Shown: positions 40,542-61,341 of the stretch, in pieces
Layout of the letters: each line of letters starts with the position of its first letter
How positions within the stretch are numbered: position 1 is the first letter of the stretch
Assembly: GCF_048771995.1 (NCBI RefSeq)
Contig: NC_133050.1
Coordinates: forward strand, 5,468,501 to 5,532,500
Direction: 5' to 3'
Origin: Taeniopygia guttata
Taxonomy: Eukaryota; Chordata; Aves; Passeriformes; Estrildidae
DNA length: 64,000 nt
Program-made: the position numbers and the translations under genes
Notes under the pieces: generated by a model
Seen by the model: the letters and a program-made list of their open reading frames with translations, nothing else
The model's database searches: none
What the model was told of the DNA's origin: nothing

Positions 40542-43018
40542 TCAGAGGGGCACGCAGCACGGGCGCCTCTCCGCCTGCACTGGGGCTGTGCTTGCAGGGC
40601 TCTCACTTGCAAGTGACACCGTGTTGCTTTGGCTGCTCCTCTGCTTCTGCTTCTGCACTTTGTAGAAGATTTCTGCAAAAGAAGTGCCAGGGATTGCATG
40701 TGTCAGCCAAGGCCCCCCGAGGATGCAGGGACAGCTTCAAGCCTGCAGCCCCCACTGCTCAGTGCTGGTGGCTCTCCTTTGCCTCTGCGCAGCAGAGGGG
40801 TGACTCGAGGGGTGACAAGGGACAAGGCGTGCATCCCTGAGGCGCTTGGGGAACACCCTGTGCTCGGCCCATTTCCTCTTGCCCAACCTGGGATTAGTGC
40901 TTCACCCTGTGCTGGGGCTGGCAGCTCGCTGGGCCAGGCTTGGCACGGCTCAGCACGGCACAGCATGGCATGGAACAGCACCGCATGGCTTGGCACGGCT
41001 CAGCACGGCATGGCACACCTCACTGCCCGGATGCCATTCCTGGAGAGCTGCTCTTGGACTCGGTCCCTGGCCCCCCAGGTCCCCACAGCCGGTTTGGCAG
41101 GATGCTGGAGACACCAAGTCATGAGCCCAAGACAACAGGAAGGAGACTGGAGATTAGGGGGAGAAGCAGCCCCTGGGGCTTCAGGGATGCCCAGGGGCCC
41201 TGAGAACAAAGCTTCGGGTGTGGGGAGTGAAACGCCCAGCACCAAAGGCTGAAAACCAAAGCAGCCAGAAAGACAATACCAAAAGACCTCATGAAACTGG
41301 CCCCAAATAGTTCAAGTGGAGCAGGGAGAGAAGTGCTGCACATCATCTGCCCAGCCCTGCATCCCTGGGAAAGGGACCCTGCAATGCCCTGGAGCTGCTG
41401 CACCACAGCACCAGTGCCTGTACCCTTCAGGATGGTCTCGAATGCTTCTTCAACATTGGTGGAGTCCAGCGCCGAGGTCTCGACGAACAGCAGCCCATTG
41501 TTGTCTGCAAGGAGAGGAGATCCCTGAGATGAGGACATGGCTCCACTCTGGAGCACCTCTAGAGATGTTCAGGTACCTGCACTGGTGCAGGTCCATGTTG
41601 TTGGGGAGGTTATTAAGCCCCCAGCCCTGTGGCAGAGCGCCAGCCTGTACCTGCAAACATTTTTGCCTCTTCCATTGGCACCTCTCGAGCCTGTGCAAGG
41701 TCAGTCTTGTTCCCCACCAGCATGACAACGATGCTGGCCTCGGCATGGTCGTAGAGCTCCTTCAGCCAGCGGTCCACCACATCGTATGTCTGGTGCTTGG
41801 TGATATCAAACACCACCAGGGCACCCACAGCCCCCCGGTAATACCTGTGACAGAACCCTGCTATTATTCCATGCTCCAGCTCCCCCCAGCATCCTCCCCA
41901 TGGGGCTGAGCCCAAGCCCCAGGGCAGGCAGGGATGTGAGGCCTCCCGTCCTTACGCTGAGGTGATGGCGCGGTACCGCTCCAGCCCGGCCGTGTCCCAG
42001 ATCTGAGCCTTCACCACGGCGTCTCCCACCAGGATTGTGCGCGTGGAGAACTCCACGCCGATGGTGGTGCGGCTGTCGTGGTTGAACTCGTTGCGGGTAA
42101 AACGAGAGAGCAGGTTTGTTTTTCCCACCCCAGACTCCCCGATCAGGACAACTGTGGAAGGAAGGAGAAATCCCACTGGACTGCCCCACCTACCAGCACT
42201 GGTTGCATGGGCATTGCTCACAGATCCTAGACTGGTTGCAGAGGCTGGGCAGCTGTGTGGGTTTAACCCCTGGTGTGGGCACTCCTTCAGCCCAGCTGTG
42301 CTCCCTGGTGCTGGTGTAACCCCAGAGCTGGTCAGGGGGCTCATCAGCCTCTGGGCAGCAGGAGCAGGGCAAGGATGTTGGTGAGCCCTGGGTCAGTGGG
42401 CACCCAGGACAGCTGGCAAACCAGAGCCTGTCCGTCTCCACTTGCCCAAAGGGAGCACTGAGCTCCAGCAGAGTCCAGCCAATAGTACCTGGCAAAGACC
42501 GGGTGGGCCCAAGGAGCTCAGCATGGGAAGTGTGAGGCTGTGCCCCCATTTCTCCAGCTCAGCTTTGATTCCCAGGTCCTCTGCATGTGCCACTGCCCAG
42601 GTCACTGCAGCAAGTGACTTTTCAATGCCCACTGCTCTCGGGGGTTGCAGGATCTGGTGGCATTTGTCTCACACGCTCAGCCCCAGCTTTCACAGCCCCG
42701 TAAGAGCAATTTGCCTGGCACTGCACGCCTTCAGCCTTGGGGTGAGTGTGGGTCTCTCTGGCTGGCCTCACTGCTGTCAGCGGACCGTGCCTGGCCCCCA
42801 GTCCCCTCACCTTCCGTAGCTCCCGGTGCCCGTCACAGCTGCGGGGACAACCAAAAACGTGCCAGCTCAGGACACAGCCGCCCTGGGGGACGCGCACCCT
42901 TGTGCCCTCCCCGCAGCCTCTGGATTCTGCTCCGCTCCTTTTGGGGAAGGCAGGGCTGGCATGGAGCGCAGGACTCACCCTTGAACACAAAGTTGTAGTC
43001 CTCCTCGGCGCTGCCCAT
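40542..43018 (-). CDS. RAB25: RAB25, epithelial Rab11-subfamily GTPase (5 coding exons)
   Basis: Coding exons on the minus strand are 43,018-42,979, 42,151-41,956, 41,844-41,651, 41,504-41,424 and 40,672-40,542, giving 213 residues, equal to human RAB25. The start [13 protein letters not shown] matches the family. P-loop is GESGVGKT (18-25), switch I TIGVEF, and the switch II motif is WDTAGLE, with Leu where other Rabs have the catalytic Gln; this substitution defines RAB25. NKTD and ETSAL follow, and the C-terminus CCVPL is a di-cysteine geranylgeranylation site (human CCISL). RAB25 acts in apical recycling and integrin traffic in epithelia. It lies tandem to the RAB11-like gene in the same orientation and upstream-adjacent to LAMTOR2, as in human. 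Confidence 0.96.
40930..41025. repeat. Degenerate GGCACGGCTCAGCA repeat in RAB25 intron 4
   Basis: Short imperfect tandem copies of 'ggcacggctcagcacggcac' and 'agcatggcatggaacagcac' alternate over about 95 bp. Units are diverged and irregular. Confidence 0.55.
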
Positions 43019-43330
43019 GTCGCCGCGGCCGCCGCCTGCCCTCGCAGGGCCGGCCCGGGTTTCCTCCGTGCCGCTGCCGAGCCCGAGCACCGGCGGGGCG
43101 GGCCGGGCTCCCGGGGGAGGAGACGGAGCCCGAAGTTCCTCTGTGCCGGGCAGGGAGCGGAGAGAGGGGCTCGGGGCAGCGGAGGGTCCGGGACAGCGGC
43201 GAGGCCGAGCTGGCGACAGCGCGGCGCTCCTCGAGGGGTGGGACCGGGTGTCGCAGCGCAGGTCGGGCAGGTAGTGGCACCCCTGGGACCGTCACGGGGC
43301 GGCCGGAGGAGGAGCCAGGGCTGATCTGAG
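43019..43330 (-). promoter_or_regulatory. RAB25: CpG-rich RAB25 promoter region
   Basis: CpG-dense sequence with GC boxes ('ggcggggcgggccgggct') lies directly upstream of the start codon on the minus strand. No TATA box is visible. The remaining 43,331-43,776 between RAB25 and the LAMTOR2 poly(A) signal shows short imperfect 'gcagcg/ggcatcg' repeats and no gene. Confidence 0.5.
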
Positions 43331-43776
43331 TGCGGGCTAGGCTGGGGCAGCGAGGGCAGCACCGACAGGATGGGCAGCGTGGGGTGCCGGGCAGGACAGC
43401 GAGGGCATCACGGACACGACTGCGATGGCATCGAGGGCAGCGGTGGCATCGTGGGGTGGGACGGCAGCGAGCTCAGCCGTGCCAGGAGCAGAACCGCCGC
43501 TCAGCCCGGCTCCCCCAGCTGTCAGTGTTCCCTCGCCTCTGCTGCCATCGTGTGAAAGCCAGGGAAATAGGGATGGGAAGGAGCCCCCAGCACCCCCAGT
43601 GTGACCAGCAGGGCTGTGTAGGGGCTCCGCTCTCTCATAACCCCTCTCCTTTGACAACAGCCCCTTGCAACTTGTTGTTTTTCCCCAGGGCAATGGGCAC
43701 CTCCAGCCCAGTCAGGTTGTTTCACCCCTCAGCTCCCCCAACAACAGACACAATGGACACAAACATCAAACACACT

Positions 43777-43782
43777 TTTATT
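43777..43782 (-). terminator. LAMTOR2: LAMTOR2 poly(A) signal
   Basis: TTTATT on the + strand is AATAAA on the minus strand, 147 bp past the LAMTOR2 stop codon, giving a compact 3' UTR. Confidence 0.7.
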
Positions 43783-43928
43783 CCCCCCAGCTTCTGGATT
43801 CCTGCCACCGTGTTTTTAAGACCTCACTAGAGCTCCGGGATGCCCGTGGGGCCGCTCACGCCCAACCCACGGTGGTGATGGTGATGGTGCTGGAGCCCAG
43901 TGGCACCTCAGAGCTCTCCACTGCCTGC

Positions 43929-45862
43929 TCACGATGCAGCCACCTGCGTGAGCGGCTCCTCCAGGTACTGCACCAGTGCCTGTGCCTGCAAGCAGAGAAT
44001 GGCATGAGCCACGCTCAGGTGGGTTTTGCAACACGTGTGCCCACTGCCCACTTGCTTATTGTAATTTGTATTTCAGTTTAGGGCCATAAAAAGGTGTGAT
44101 GGGGTGCCTGGGTAGGCACAGCGGACAGAGGAGTCCCTGCAAGGTGCAAAGAGAGTCCCAGACACAGCAGCTTCCTCCAACCCTTCCATCCCAATCCCCT
44201 TCAACAGCTCTTTCCCACACCAAGCAAGGATGCAGCCCTGCCGACACCCCAGCCATTACCTTGGCTTTCAGCATCCCAAATCCGACCGTCTCCTTGGCGT
44301 ACATGCAGAGCAGCAGGTTTGCCACCCGTGTGATGGCCACTCGCCCCTCCTGCCAGGGAGAAACAGCACCTGTGGCACCCCAGCTTGGCCTGGACCCCCA
44401 GCACGATCCTGGCACCACAGCCACGTCCCCAGGGAGGGCAGGGCAGGCTCCAGCCCCACATACCATGCAGTCCATGAGGATGAATTTGAGGTTGTCCTCA
44501 TTGAACGCCTGGTGCCCATTCTTGTCGTAGGCCACCCAGATGTTGCTGGCGATGGCCGCGGTGACCCTGGCATCGGTGTCCCCATAGCCCGAGTAGGCAA
44601 GCAAGGACCCCTCATTGTTCAGCAGCCTGGGGAGGACATGGTAGGGCAAACCAGACCCTCTCAATACCAGGGGTAGAGCAAACCCCCCACCCAGTCCCAA
44701 GCACTGCTCCCACAACACTCCCACTCTGCAGGGCTTTGGCAGGGGTGGGGAAGCTCCAAAGCCAGAAAGCTCTGCAATGTCCCCAGGCCCAAGCAGGGCA
44801 GTGTAGGGCTGTGGTGTGTCTGTCTGTTGAAGCAGTGGGACCTGCCACAGGCTAGGCATGAGGGGGACAAACACTGCACAGCCCCAGCTCTGTGCACGGC
44901 CCTTGCACTGTGCACGAGGCATCCCAGCACCAGACATCAGGAACGGTGCAAGCCCCCGGCCCCACACACTGTGCACAGTGCCAGCGCCGTCTGTAGCCCA
45001 GCACTGTGCGGGGTGTGTGGTTTCAGTCCCACGGGTGCCCCTGGAAGGGCCTGGCCCCTTCACCTTCCTCAGGAAGGGACAGGGAGCATCCCCAGGCAGG
45101 GGCAGAAGCAAAGGCAAGGAGCATCCCTGGGCAGGGGCAAGGGCAAGGAGCATCCCTGGGCAGGGGCAAGAGCAAGGAGCATCCCCAGGCAGGGGCAAGG
45201 AGCATCCCTGGGCAGGGGCAAGGGCAAGGAGCATCCCTGGGCAGGGGCAAGGAGCATCCCTGGGCAGGGGCAAGGGCAAGGAGCATCCCTGGGCAGGGGC
45301 AAGGGCAAGGAGCATCCCCAGGCAGGGGCAGAAGCAGGGGCAAGGAGCATCCCCAGGCAGGGGCAAGGGCAAGGAGCATCCCTGGGCAGGGGCAAGGAGC
45401 ATCCCTGGGCAAGGGCAAGGGCAAGGAGCATCCCCAGGCAGGGGCAAGGAGCATCCCCAGGCAGGGGCAGGAGCAGGGGTAAGAGCAGGGGCTGGGGAAA
45501 GGCAGGCAGCATCCTTGGGCTGGAGCAGCATTCCCAGGGCAGGAGCAGGGAGCATCCCCCGCTGCAGGGACAGGGGCAGGCAGCATCCCTGGGCTAGGGA
45601 CAGGGACAGCATGGCCGAGGCAAGTGCAGGGACATGGTCTGGGGCAGGGACAAGGGGGAGGCAGCATCCCCGGGGGCACGGACAGCGGCAGCATCTGCCG
45701 GGCTAGGTACGAGGGAAGCATTACGGGCGGGGAAAGCATCTCCCCGCAGTGCCCGCCGGGGAGAGCCGCCCCCCGCCCGGCTCCCCGCACTCACAGCGTG
45801 CTCTGGACGCCGCCGGTGTTGGCCTGGCTCAGCACCTGCGTCAGGGCCTTGGGCCGCAGCAT
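43929..45862 (-). CDS. LAMTOR2: LAMTOR2 (p14/ROBLD3), Ragulator complex subunit (4 coding exons)
   Basis: Coding exons on the minus strand are 45,862-45,795, 44,626-44,464, 44,349-44,260 and 43,985-43,929, giving 125 residues, exactly the human length. [66 protein letters not shown] and [10 protein letters not shown] are essentially the human protein. It is a single roadblock/longin-fold domain that pairs with LAMTOR3 in Ragulator on late endosomes and lysosomes, supporting Rag-dependent mTORC1 activation and MAPK signalling. It is head to head with UBQLN4 (406 bp between start codons). Exon 1 uses a GTGAGT donor that splits a Leu codon. Intron 1 contains a minisatellite. No defect is seen. 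Confidence 0.97.
45082..45475. repeat. 24/30-bp minisatellite in LAMTOR2 intron 1
   Basis: About 14 units combine 'ggagcatccctgggcagggg' with 'caa' and an optional hexamer 'gggcaa', giving 24-bp and 30-bp forms; a 'ccccagg' variant alternates with 'ccctggg' in blocks. Both lengths are multiples of three, which again leaves long spurious frames. Looser copies continue to about 45,600. Confidence 0.93.
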
Positions 45863-46268
45863 GGCCGCCGCCGGCACCGCGGGCCGCGGGTGGGGCCGCG
45901 CCGGGCGGGGCCGTCCCGGGGCCGCGCCGCGCCCGCGGCATGCCGGGAGTTGTAGTCCCGCCCGGGCCCGCCGGTGTCCCCGTAGGCGCCGGGACTCCAG
46001 AGGGGCCCCGGCAGCAGGAGGGAGCAGGGGGCAGGCGTGGCCCTCGGTGACCGTGGGGATGGGGATGCAGCCGGTGAAAGGGGGGTCGGTGGGGCCCTGC
46101 GGGCAGCTGCCCCTCCCCAGGCTCGGGCCCCGCTCCGGCCGCCCGGCCCCGCGCTGCCGCTGTTCCTCCGCGCCGCCGGGAGGAGCTGTGTCGGGCCGAG
46201 GCGGCGCTGCCGTGCCGCTCCCCGCTCTCTGTGGTGGCGGCGGCCCGGGCTGGCGGCGGGCGGCGAAG
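45863..46268. promoter_or_regulatory. Bidirectional CpG-island promoter of LAMTOR2 and UBQLN4
   Basis: The 406 bp between the two divergent start codons is CpG-dense with several GC boxes and no TATA box. The same head-to-head pair exists in human. It carries the ZNF143-type site at 45,938-45,956. Both products are housekeeping proteins, consistent with a shared constitutive promoter. The CpG island extends into both first exons. Confidence 0.8.
45938..45956 (-). promoter_or_regulatory. ZNF143/THAP11 (SBS)-type promoter motif
   Basis: GCATGCCGGGAGTTGTAGT on the + strand is ACTACAACTCCCGGCATGC on the minus strand, matching the long consensus ACTACAAYTCCCRGMATGC at every position. It lies 76-94 bp upstream of the LAMTOR2 start codon, a usual position for this site in housekeeping and bidirectional promoters. 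Confidence 0.8.
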
Positions 46269-56397
<10,129 letters not shown>

Positions 56398-57420
56398 ACT
56401 CTGTCCTGCTGCCCCACAGGCGTCAGCACATGCATCCATACACATGCACAGGGGATCTTTCCGGAAAGCCCGCCATCATTTTCATATCTGACAGCTGTCC
56501 ATGTATTTAAAACAAAAAGATACAGCTTAACCCCTGACCTTCCTACTAAGTTAAGATTTCATGTTGAAATGCTTTTTAACTGGCTTGTATGTGGATTCCA
56601 GTTCTCATCGTGGCCACAGAGACTTCAGATGTGTATTTTTTCCTAAATATGCCCTGTCTCAGACACTCTTCTCTCTCTCTCTAGATGGTAGAGGCGATAC
56701 TTCTAGTTACTTACCTGAATGATTGTGTTTTGAGTAGCTTGATTTTAACTGTACATGATTCCTTCCCTTAGCCCTTCTTTCAGGCAAATATTTAAAAAAT
56801 TGAGCCAAGTTTGGGGATTGGTTATTTCTCTCGGCGTCTTATTAGGAATGGATCAAAAGAAAAATTGAAATTACCTGAGAATTTCTGATGTCATTTGTCT
56901 TAATGTTTCCTGGGATGAACCGAGCCCGCGTCCCTCACTCACAGGTGCCTCCAGTCTCCTGGGTGGGTGAGAAACGTGCATTTGAAGTGTGGTCTCTTTA
57001 CACTCTGGGGTGGTATAACGGAACCCAGGGGTGTGCAGTGACCAGGTGTGCTGTTCTTGAGCTTGAGTTAAAAGTGCTGTGCAGAGGAAGGTGTTTGCAA
57101 GGTGTGTTTCTGCCCAGGTCAGAGGTGTCCAGGGGCATTGACTCTGTGCCCAGTGGGCTCATTTGTACAAGTGTGAAAACTAAAAAGGAAATGGAAAAAT
57201 AAGCTAACGGTCTTCTCGCTTCACTGAAAAATGTTGAAGTTCATGTTCTTCCCAGTTTAGATCCATCCTCCCCCCCACCCTTTCCATTCTGGTGTGTTTG
57301 AATGTTCAGACTGTCCAAGAGACTCCACCAGCAGGGTGGTATTTCCCAGGAGCCTCCATGGCTGTGTAATTTGCATTCACCATTTTTATCAAAGGAAAAT
57401 AAATGCGCACAACCATCTGT
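56398..57420 (+). terminator. UBQLN4: UBQLN4 3' UTR ending at AATAAA (57,398-57,403)
   Basis: After the TAA stop, about 1 kb of moderately AT-rich sequence without coding content runs to an AATAAA followed within 20 nt by a GT-containing region ('tgtctccctgcatccctgtc'). Length and composition suit the final exon. No earlier canonical hexamer was seen. Confidence 0.65.
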
Positions 57421-58511
57421 CTCCCTGCATCCCTGTCTCATCCTTGCCTGCCAGTTCCCAGTCACTTGGGACTGGTCTGTGCTGTCCTGTTCCCGTCCTC
57501 AGTGCAGGCATGGGGGTGTCACTCTCCCTCCCACCCCGCCGGCTGCCTTCCCTCACCGCCAGGAAATCTCTGACACTTCAGGAATGTTGCTGCAGCTTCC
57601 CAAACACTGGCCCTAAAGTGCCGGTTTGGAAGCTTCCTTTGAATTCGAATTGGCAATTAGCAGCTGTTGGAACTGTTGGAACAGTGTTACTTGGTAGTTT
57701 TGAGTTTCTTCCAGTGTGGGAGGATTGGGCAGAGAGGGAAGAGGAGGTTTGCTGCATACCTGTAAAACCTGCTGCACCCAGCCGGCTCCGGAGCTGGAAC
57801 TGGATGGGTGTTGGTGTTGCTGAGAGTGTAGGTGGTGGTGGTGGTGGAGAAAACACGGGGCTGGGAACGCTCCTGCCTCTCTGTGCATCCTAATGAGGCT
57901 GCAATCCCTCGGAGGAGGATTTAGAAAGCAGCTTTAACCTCTTCTGGAGGCTGCACAAACGTGTGCAGTGCTTTGTGCAACCTCTGCGAGACGTGGGAGG
58001 TTTGCACAGAGCTGTGTGGGGACGGGACTGGTGGGGTCAGAGCTCGTCCCAGATGTTACTGATTGGCCCTTTGCAGCTCAGAACAGGCTCCTGAAAATTC
58101 CTGTGCGAGCCTTGGGATCTCTTTGGTGTCCCCTGACGACACTAAAGTCTGCACAAGCCAGCTCTTGTGAGGAATGTGCTTGTGGGAGGATGGATGGATG
58201 GTGCAAGCAGGGAAGGGAGGTGCACAGGGTCACAGGGAGTGGGGATGTAACCCCGTGGTGAGTTTAAATCCCTGAGGAGCAAAATTAGTCCCCCCAGTGG
58301 TTTTGGCCGGGCAGAAATCATCCTTCCAGCCCCTCAGCGTGGTGTGATGTGGTGTCAGTCACCGCAGTGCAAGGAATCTGTGTGTGTGTTGGAGGGATGG
58401 AGCAGTTTGGTGACTCCAAAGCTGGCTGGAAATAAATCTCTGCCTGGTGGAGGAATCCTGCTGCCGTGTGTGCCGACGGCTGTGAAGCACTGAGGAGAGT
58501 CCACAGGAGTT

Positions 58512-58770
58512 TGAGAATCCTGGAAAGGTTTGGGTGGGAAGACCCTCATAGCTGATGTCATTCCACACCCCTGCCATGGGCAGGGACACTTTCCACTATC
58601 CGAGGTTGTTCTAAGCCCCATCCAACCTGGCCTTGGACACGTTCAGGGATGGGGCAACCACAGTTCCTCTGTGCCAGGGCCTCAGAGCCCTCACAGGGAA
58701 GAATTTCTTAATATCCAGTGTGAGTCTTCGCTCTTTTGGTTTAAAACCATTTCCCGTTGAGTCATTATCT
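58512..58770 (-). mobile_element. CR1 LINE 3' fragment, reverse orientation
   Basis: Inverted CR1 3' landmarks appear in order ('tgccatgggcagggacactt', 'ccccatccaacctggccttg', 'agggatggggcaaccacagt', 'ctcacagggaagaatttctt'). Several mismatches and indels mark it as old. No coding part remains. Confidence 0.82.
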
Positions 58771-58927
58771 GTCCATATAAAAAGACATTTTAACAAGATC
58801 TCTTTAACTCCTGATAGGCCACAATGAGCCCTCAGAGGCTGTCAAGGCCTTGGTGTCTCTTGCTTAAGTGGGGAAACAAATTTCTCCCGTGTGTCCACAT
58901 TGGAGCATCTGCTCTTGTGGCACTTTG

Positions 58928-58965
58928 GGATCACTGGGATCACTGGGATCACTGGGATCACTGGG
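58928..58965. repeat. GGATCACTGG decamer, four tandem copies
   Basis: Four head-to-tail perfect copies of a 10-bp unit, the last merging into a G run. Confidence 0.9.
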
Positions 58966-60099
58966 GGCTGGGTGCAGCTGGCTCTGCTCTTTGGTACCCA
59001 CCACGGGGTGCAGATCCAGCCTGCCCAGGCTCCGGAGAAAAAGGAGCTTTGAAGGCTGGTGAGAAGGAGCCTTTGAGTGAAATCTTAATCCCCTCCAGAG
59101 CTTTCCCTAATCCCTGGTAATGTGCTGTTCAAAGACCCACTTCCAAAGGAATGACTGCACTTTCTCACTCCCATCTCTCTCCTTCCCCAAGGAAGTGCCC
59201 AAAGGTGTTCTCACTGACTGTTTCCTCTCATTTTCCTCTGGTGAATAGAATTAATTCTTTTCAAACATAATGAATTAAGCAATTTCTGCAGCAGGTAGTG
59301 GCAAATCCAGCTGATTTATTGGGAGAGATTTCTACTGTTAAGGATATATTTATACTTCGTTCCTCCCCCTTTCCCTGGAGGGGATCCACAGCCTTTTCCC
59401 CCCAATATCCCAGCGTAACACTTCAACTTTGAAATCAAACCTCAAAAATGTAAAGGAAAGATGGCAGGAAATCAACATCTACATTCCTTTCAATAAACCA
59501 ATTTTTTGGTTACAAATTCCATGGTATGGGCAGTTTCCTGTGGCCGCAGCCCTCACTGTGAAGGGGCAAGTTCAAAGTGACTCAAGAGAAGGTCAGTAGG
59601 GAAATATCCTGGGGTTAGGAGGTCATGGATTGGAAAATGTATGTGTGTGTGGATGTCTAACTGCTGCAGCACCTTTGCTCAGCCACAGGAGCCGTGAGGA
59701 AGGGCTGAATGATGCTCCTCGGCCTCTCTGCTGAATTCTGCAGCATTTAAGGGCAGAAAACCATGATTTAGAGCATGCTTGGGCCATGGCCAGCCCTGAC
59801 AGCTCTCTGCTGCAGGACCTGAGCGTGGCACATCTGGGTTCCTGTCACTGCCTGCCTGGTGCTGGTCACATTCCCCAGACTTTGCTGTGGGTTTTTGGGT
59901 GTTTCCAGCTTGTAGGGTCGGCTATATCAGAGCCAACACTGCCCACAGTGGAGGTGCACTGGAACTCGGCAGACAAGTGTGTGTGTGTGCGTGTGTGAGC
60001 GTGGCTGCAGGTGTGGGTACGGGGAGGTGTACACACGTGTGCGTGCTTTTGTTCGTGTGCACACCCGTGTGTGCCCATACCTGCCTATCCCCGTGACCG

Positions 60100-60660
60100 T
60101 GGATCCCATGCCTCCATGTTCATGTCCCATGTCACCATGTCCCCGTGTCTGTGATCCCTACCCCTGTCCCTATCCCCATCCCCACGTCAGATCCCTGTCC
60201 CCATGTCCGTGCACCCCTGTCCTCCTGTCCCTATCCCTGTCACCGTGTCCATATATCCTCCTGTCCCTATCCCTGTCTGTGCAACCCCTGTCCCCATGTC
60301 CTTACCCTTTTCCCCGTGTCTGTGTGTCCCCATATCCCTATCCCCACATCGTCCCGTCCCCATACCTGTCCCCATGTCCGTGTGTCCTCCTGTCCCTATT
60401 CCTGTCACCGTGTTCATATATCCCTCTGTCCCTATTCCTGTCCCGATGTCTGTGTGTCCCCGTCCCCATGTCCCTCCCCCGTCCCCATATCCCTATCCCT
60501 GTCCCCGTGTCCCTATCCCTGGCCCGATGTCCGTCTGTCCCCCTGTCCCGATGTCCGTGTGTCCCCGTGTCCCTCCCCCTGTCCCGATGTCCGTCTGTCC
60601 CCGTGTCCCTCCCCCTGTCCCGATGTCCGTCTGTCCCTCCCCCTGTCCCCCTGTCCCGGC
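60100..60660. repeat. Degenerate pyrimidine-rich minisatellite upstream of GPATCH4
   Basis: C/T-rich units built from 'ccctgtccc', 'gatgtccgtgtgtcc' and 'tatccctgtccc' run for over 500 bp. The right end is a cleaner 36-bp repeat ('cgatgtccgtctgtcccc' plus 'gtgtccctccccctgtcc') present about four times from 60,524 to 60,650. It abuts the GPATCH4 promoter. Confidence 0.8.
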
Positions 60661-60760
60661 CCCGCCATCGGCGCAGTCTCGGCCCCGCCCCTCGCGCATG
60701 CGCAGAGCCCGTTCCCGGCAGCCCGGCCATGACCCCGCCCCGGCCTCGTGCGGCGGTGGC
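60661..60760 (+). promoter_or_regulatory. GPATCH4: GPATCH4 core promoter with NRF1 palindrome and GC boxes
   Basis: A perfect NRF1 site GCGCATGCGC lies at 60,694-60,703, beside GC boxes 'ggccccgcccc' (about 60,681) and 'ccccgccccgg' (about 60,734). This short CpG-rich block is the only promoter-like sequence upstream of the gene. It is separated from the start codon by the palindromic array, so that array probably lies in the 5' leader or a leader intron. Confidence 0.65.
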
Positions 60761-61310
60761 GGGACACGCCGGGATATACCGGGATATACCGGGATATACC
60801 GGGATATACCGGGACTAGTCCCGGGACACGCCGGGATATACCGGGATATACCGGGACACACCGGGATATACCGGGATATACCGGGCACACCGGGACTAGT
60901 CCCGGGACACGCCGGGATATACCGGGATATACCGGGACTAGTCCCGGGACAAACCGGGATATACCGGGGCACACCGGGATATACCGGGACTAGTCCCGGG
61001 ACACACCGGGATATACCGGGGCACACCGGGACTAGTCCCGGGACAAACCGGGATATACCGGGACACACCGGGATATACCGGGATATACCGGGATATACCG
61101 GGATATACCGGGATATACCGGGACACACCGGGACTAGTCCCGGGACACACCGGGATATACCGGGATATACCGGGACACGCCGGGATATACCGGGACTAGT
61201 CCCGGGGCACACCGGGATATACCGGGACTAGTCCCGGGACAAACCGGGATATACCAGGAGACACCGGGACTAGTCCCGGGACACACCAGGACACACCGGG
61301 ACTCCCCGCG
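60761..61310. repeat. 10-bp (CCGGGATATA) array with nine 16-bp palindromes
   Basis: Tandem decamers CCGGGATATA are interspersed with CCGGGACACA and nine exact palindromes CCGGGACTAGTCCCGG, whose ACTAGT cores start at 60,814, 60,895, 60,937, 60,989, 61,031, 61,133, 61,195, 61,227 and 61,269. Spacings (81, 42, 52, 42, 102, 62, 32, 42) fit a 10-bp register with added 2-bp steps. The array ends about 30 bp before the GPATCH4 start codon. Frames left open across it are compositional artefacts. Confidence 0.96.
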
Positions 61311-61341
61311 ACCCTCCGGGATCCCCCGGAGCCGCCGGGCC

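Larger units (their letters stand above)
57421..60099. other. Spacer between UBQLN4 and GPATCH4
   Basis: No gene recognised. It contains one CR1 fragment, a small decamer repeat (58,928-58,965), an AT-rich patch (59,230-59,520) and a GT-rich simple tract (about 59,977-60,075). In human these genes are not neighbours; SSR2 follows UBQLN4 there, and no SSR2 exon is visible here. Confidence 0.5.

Noticed and set aside
59979-61231. Frames of 279 and 342 codons upstream of GPATCH4
   Set aside because: Composition-driven: C/T-rich repeat and the decamer array (GIYRDIPG repeats).
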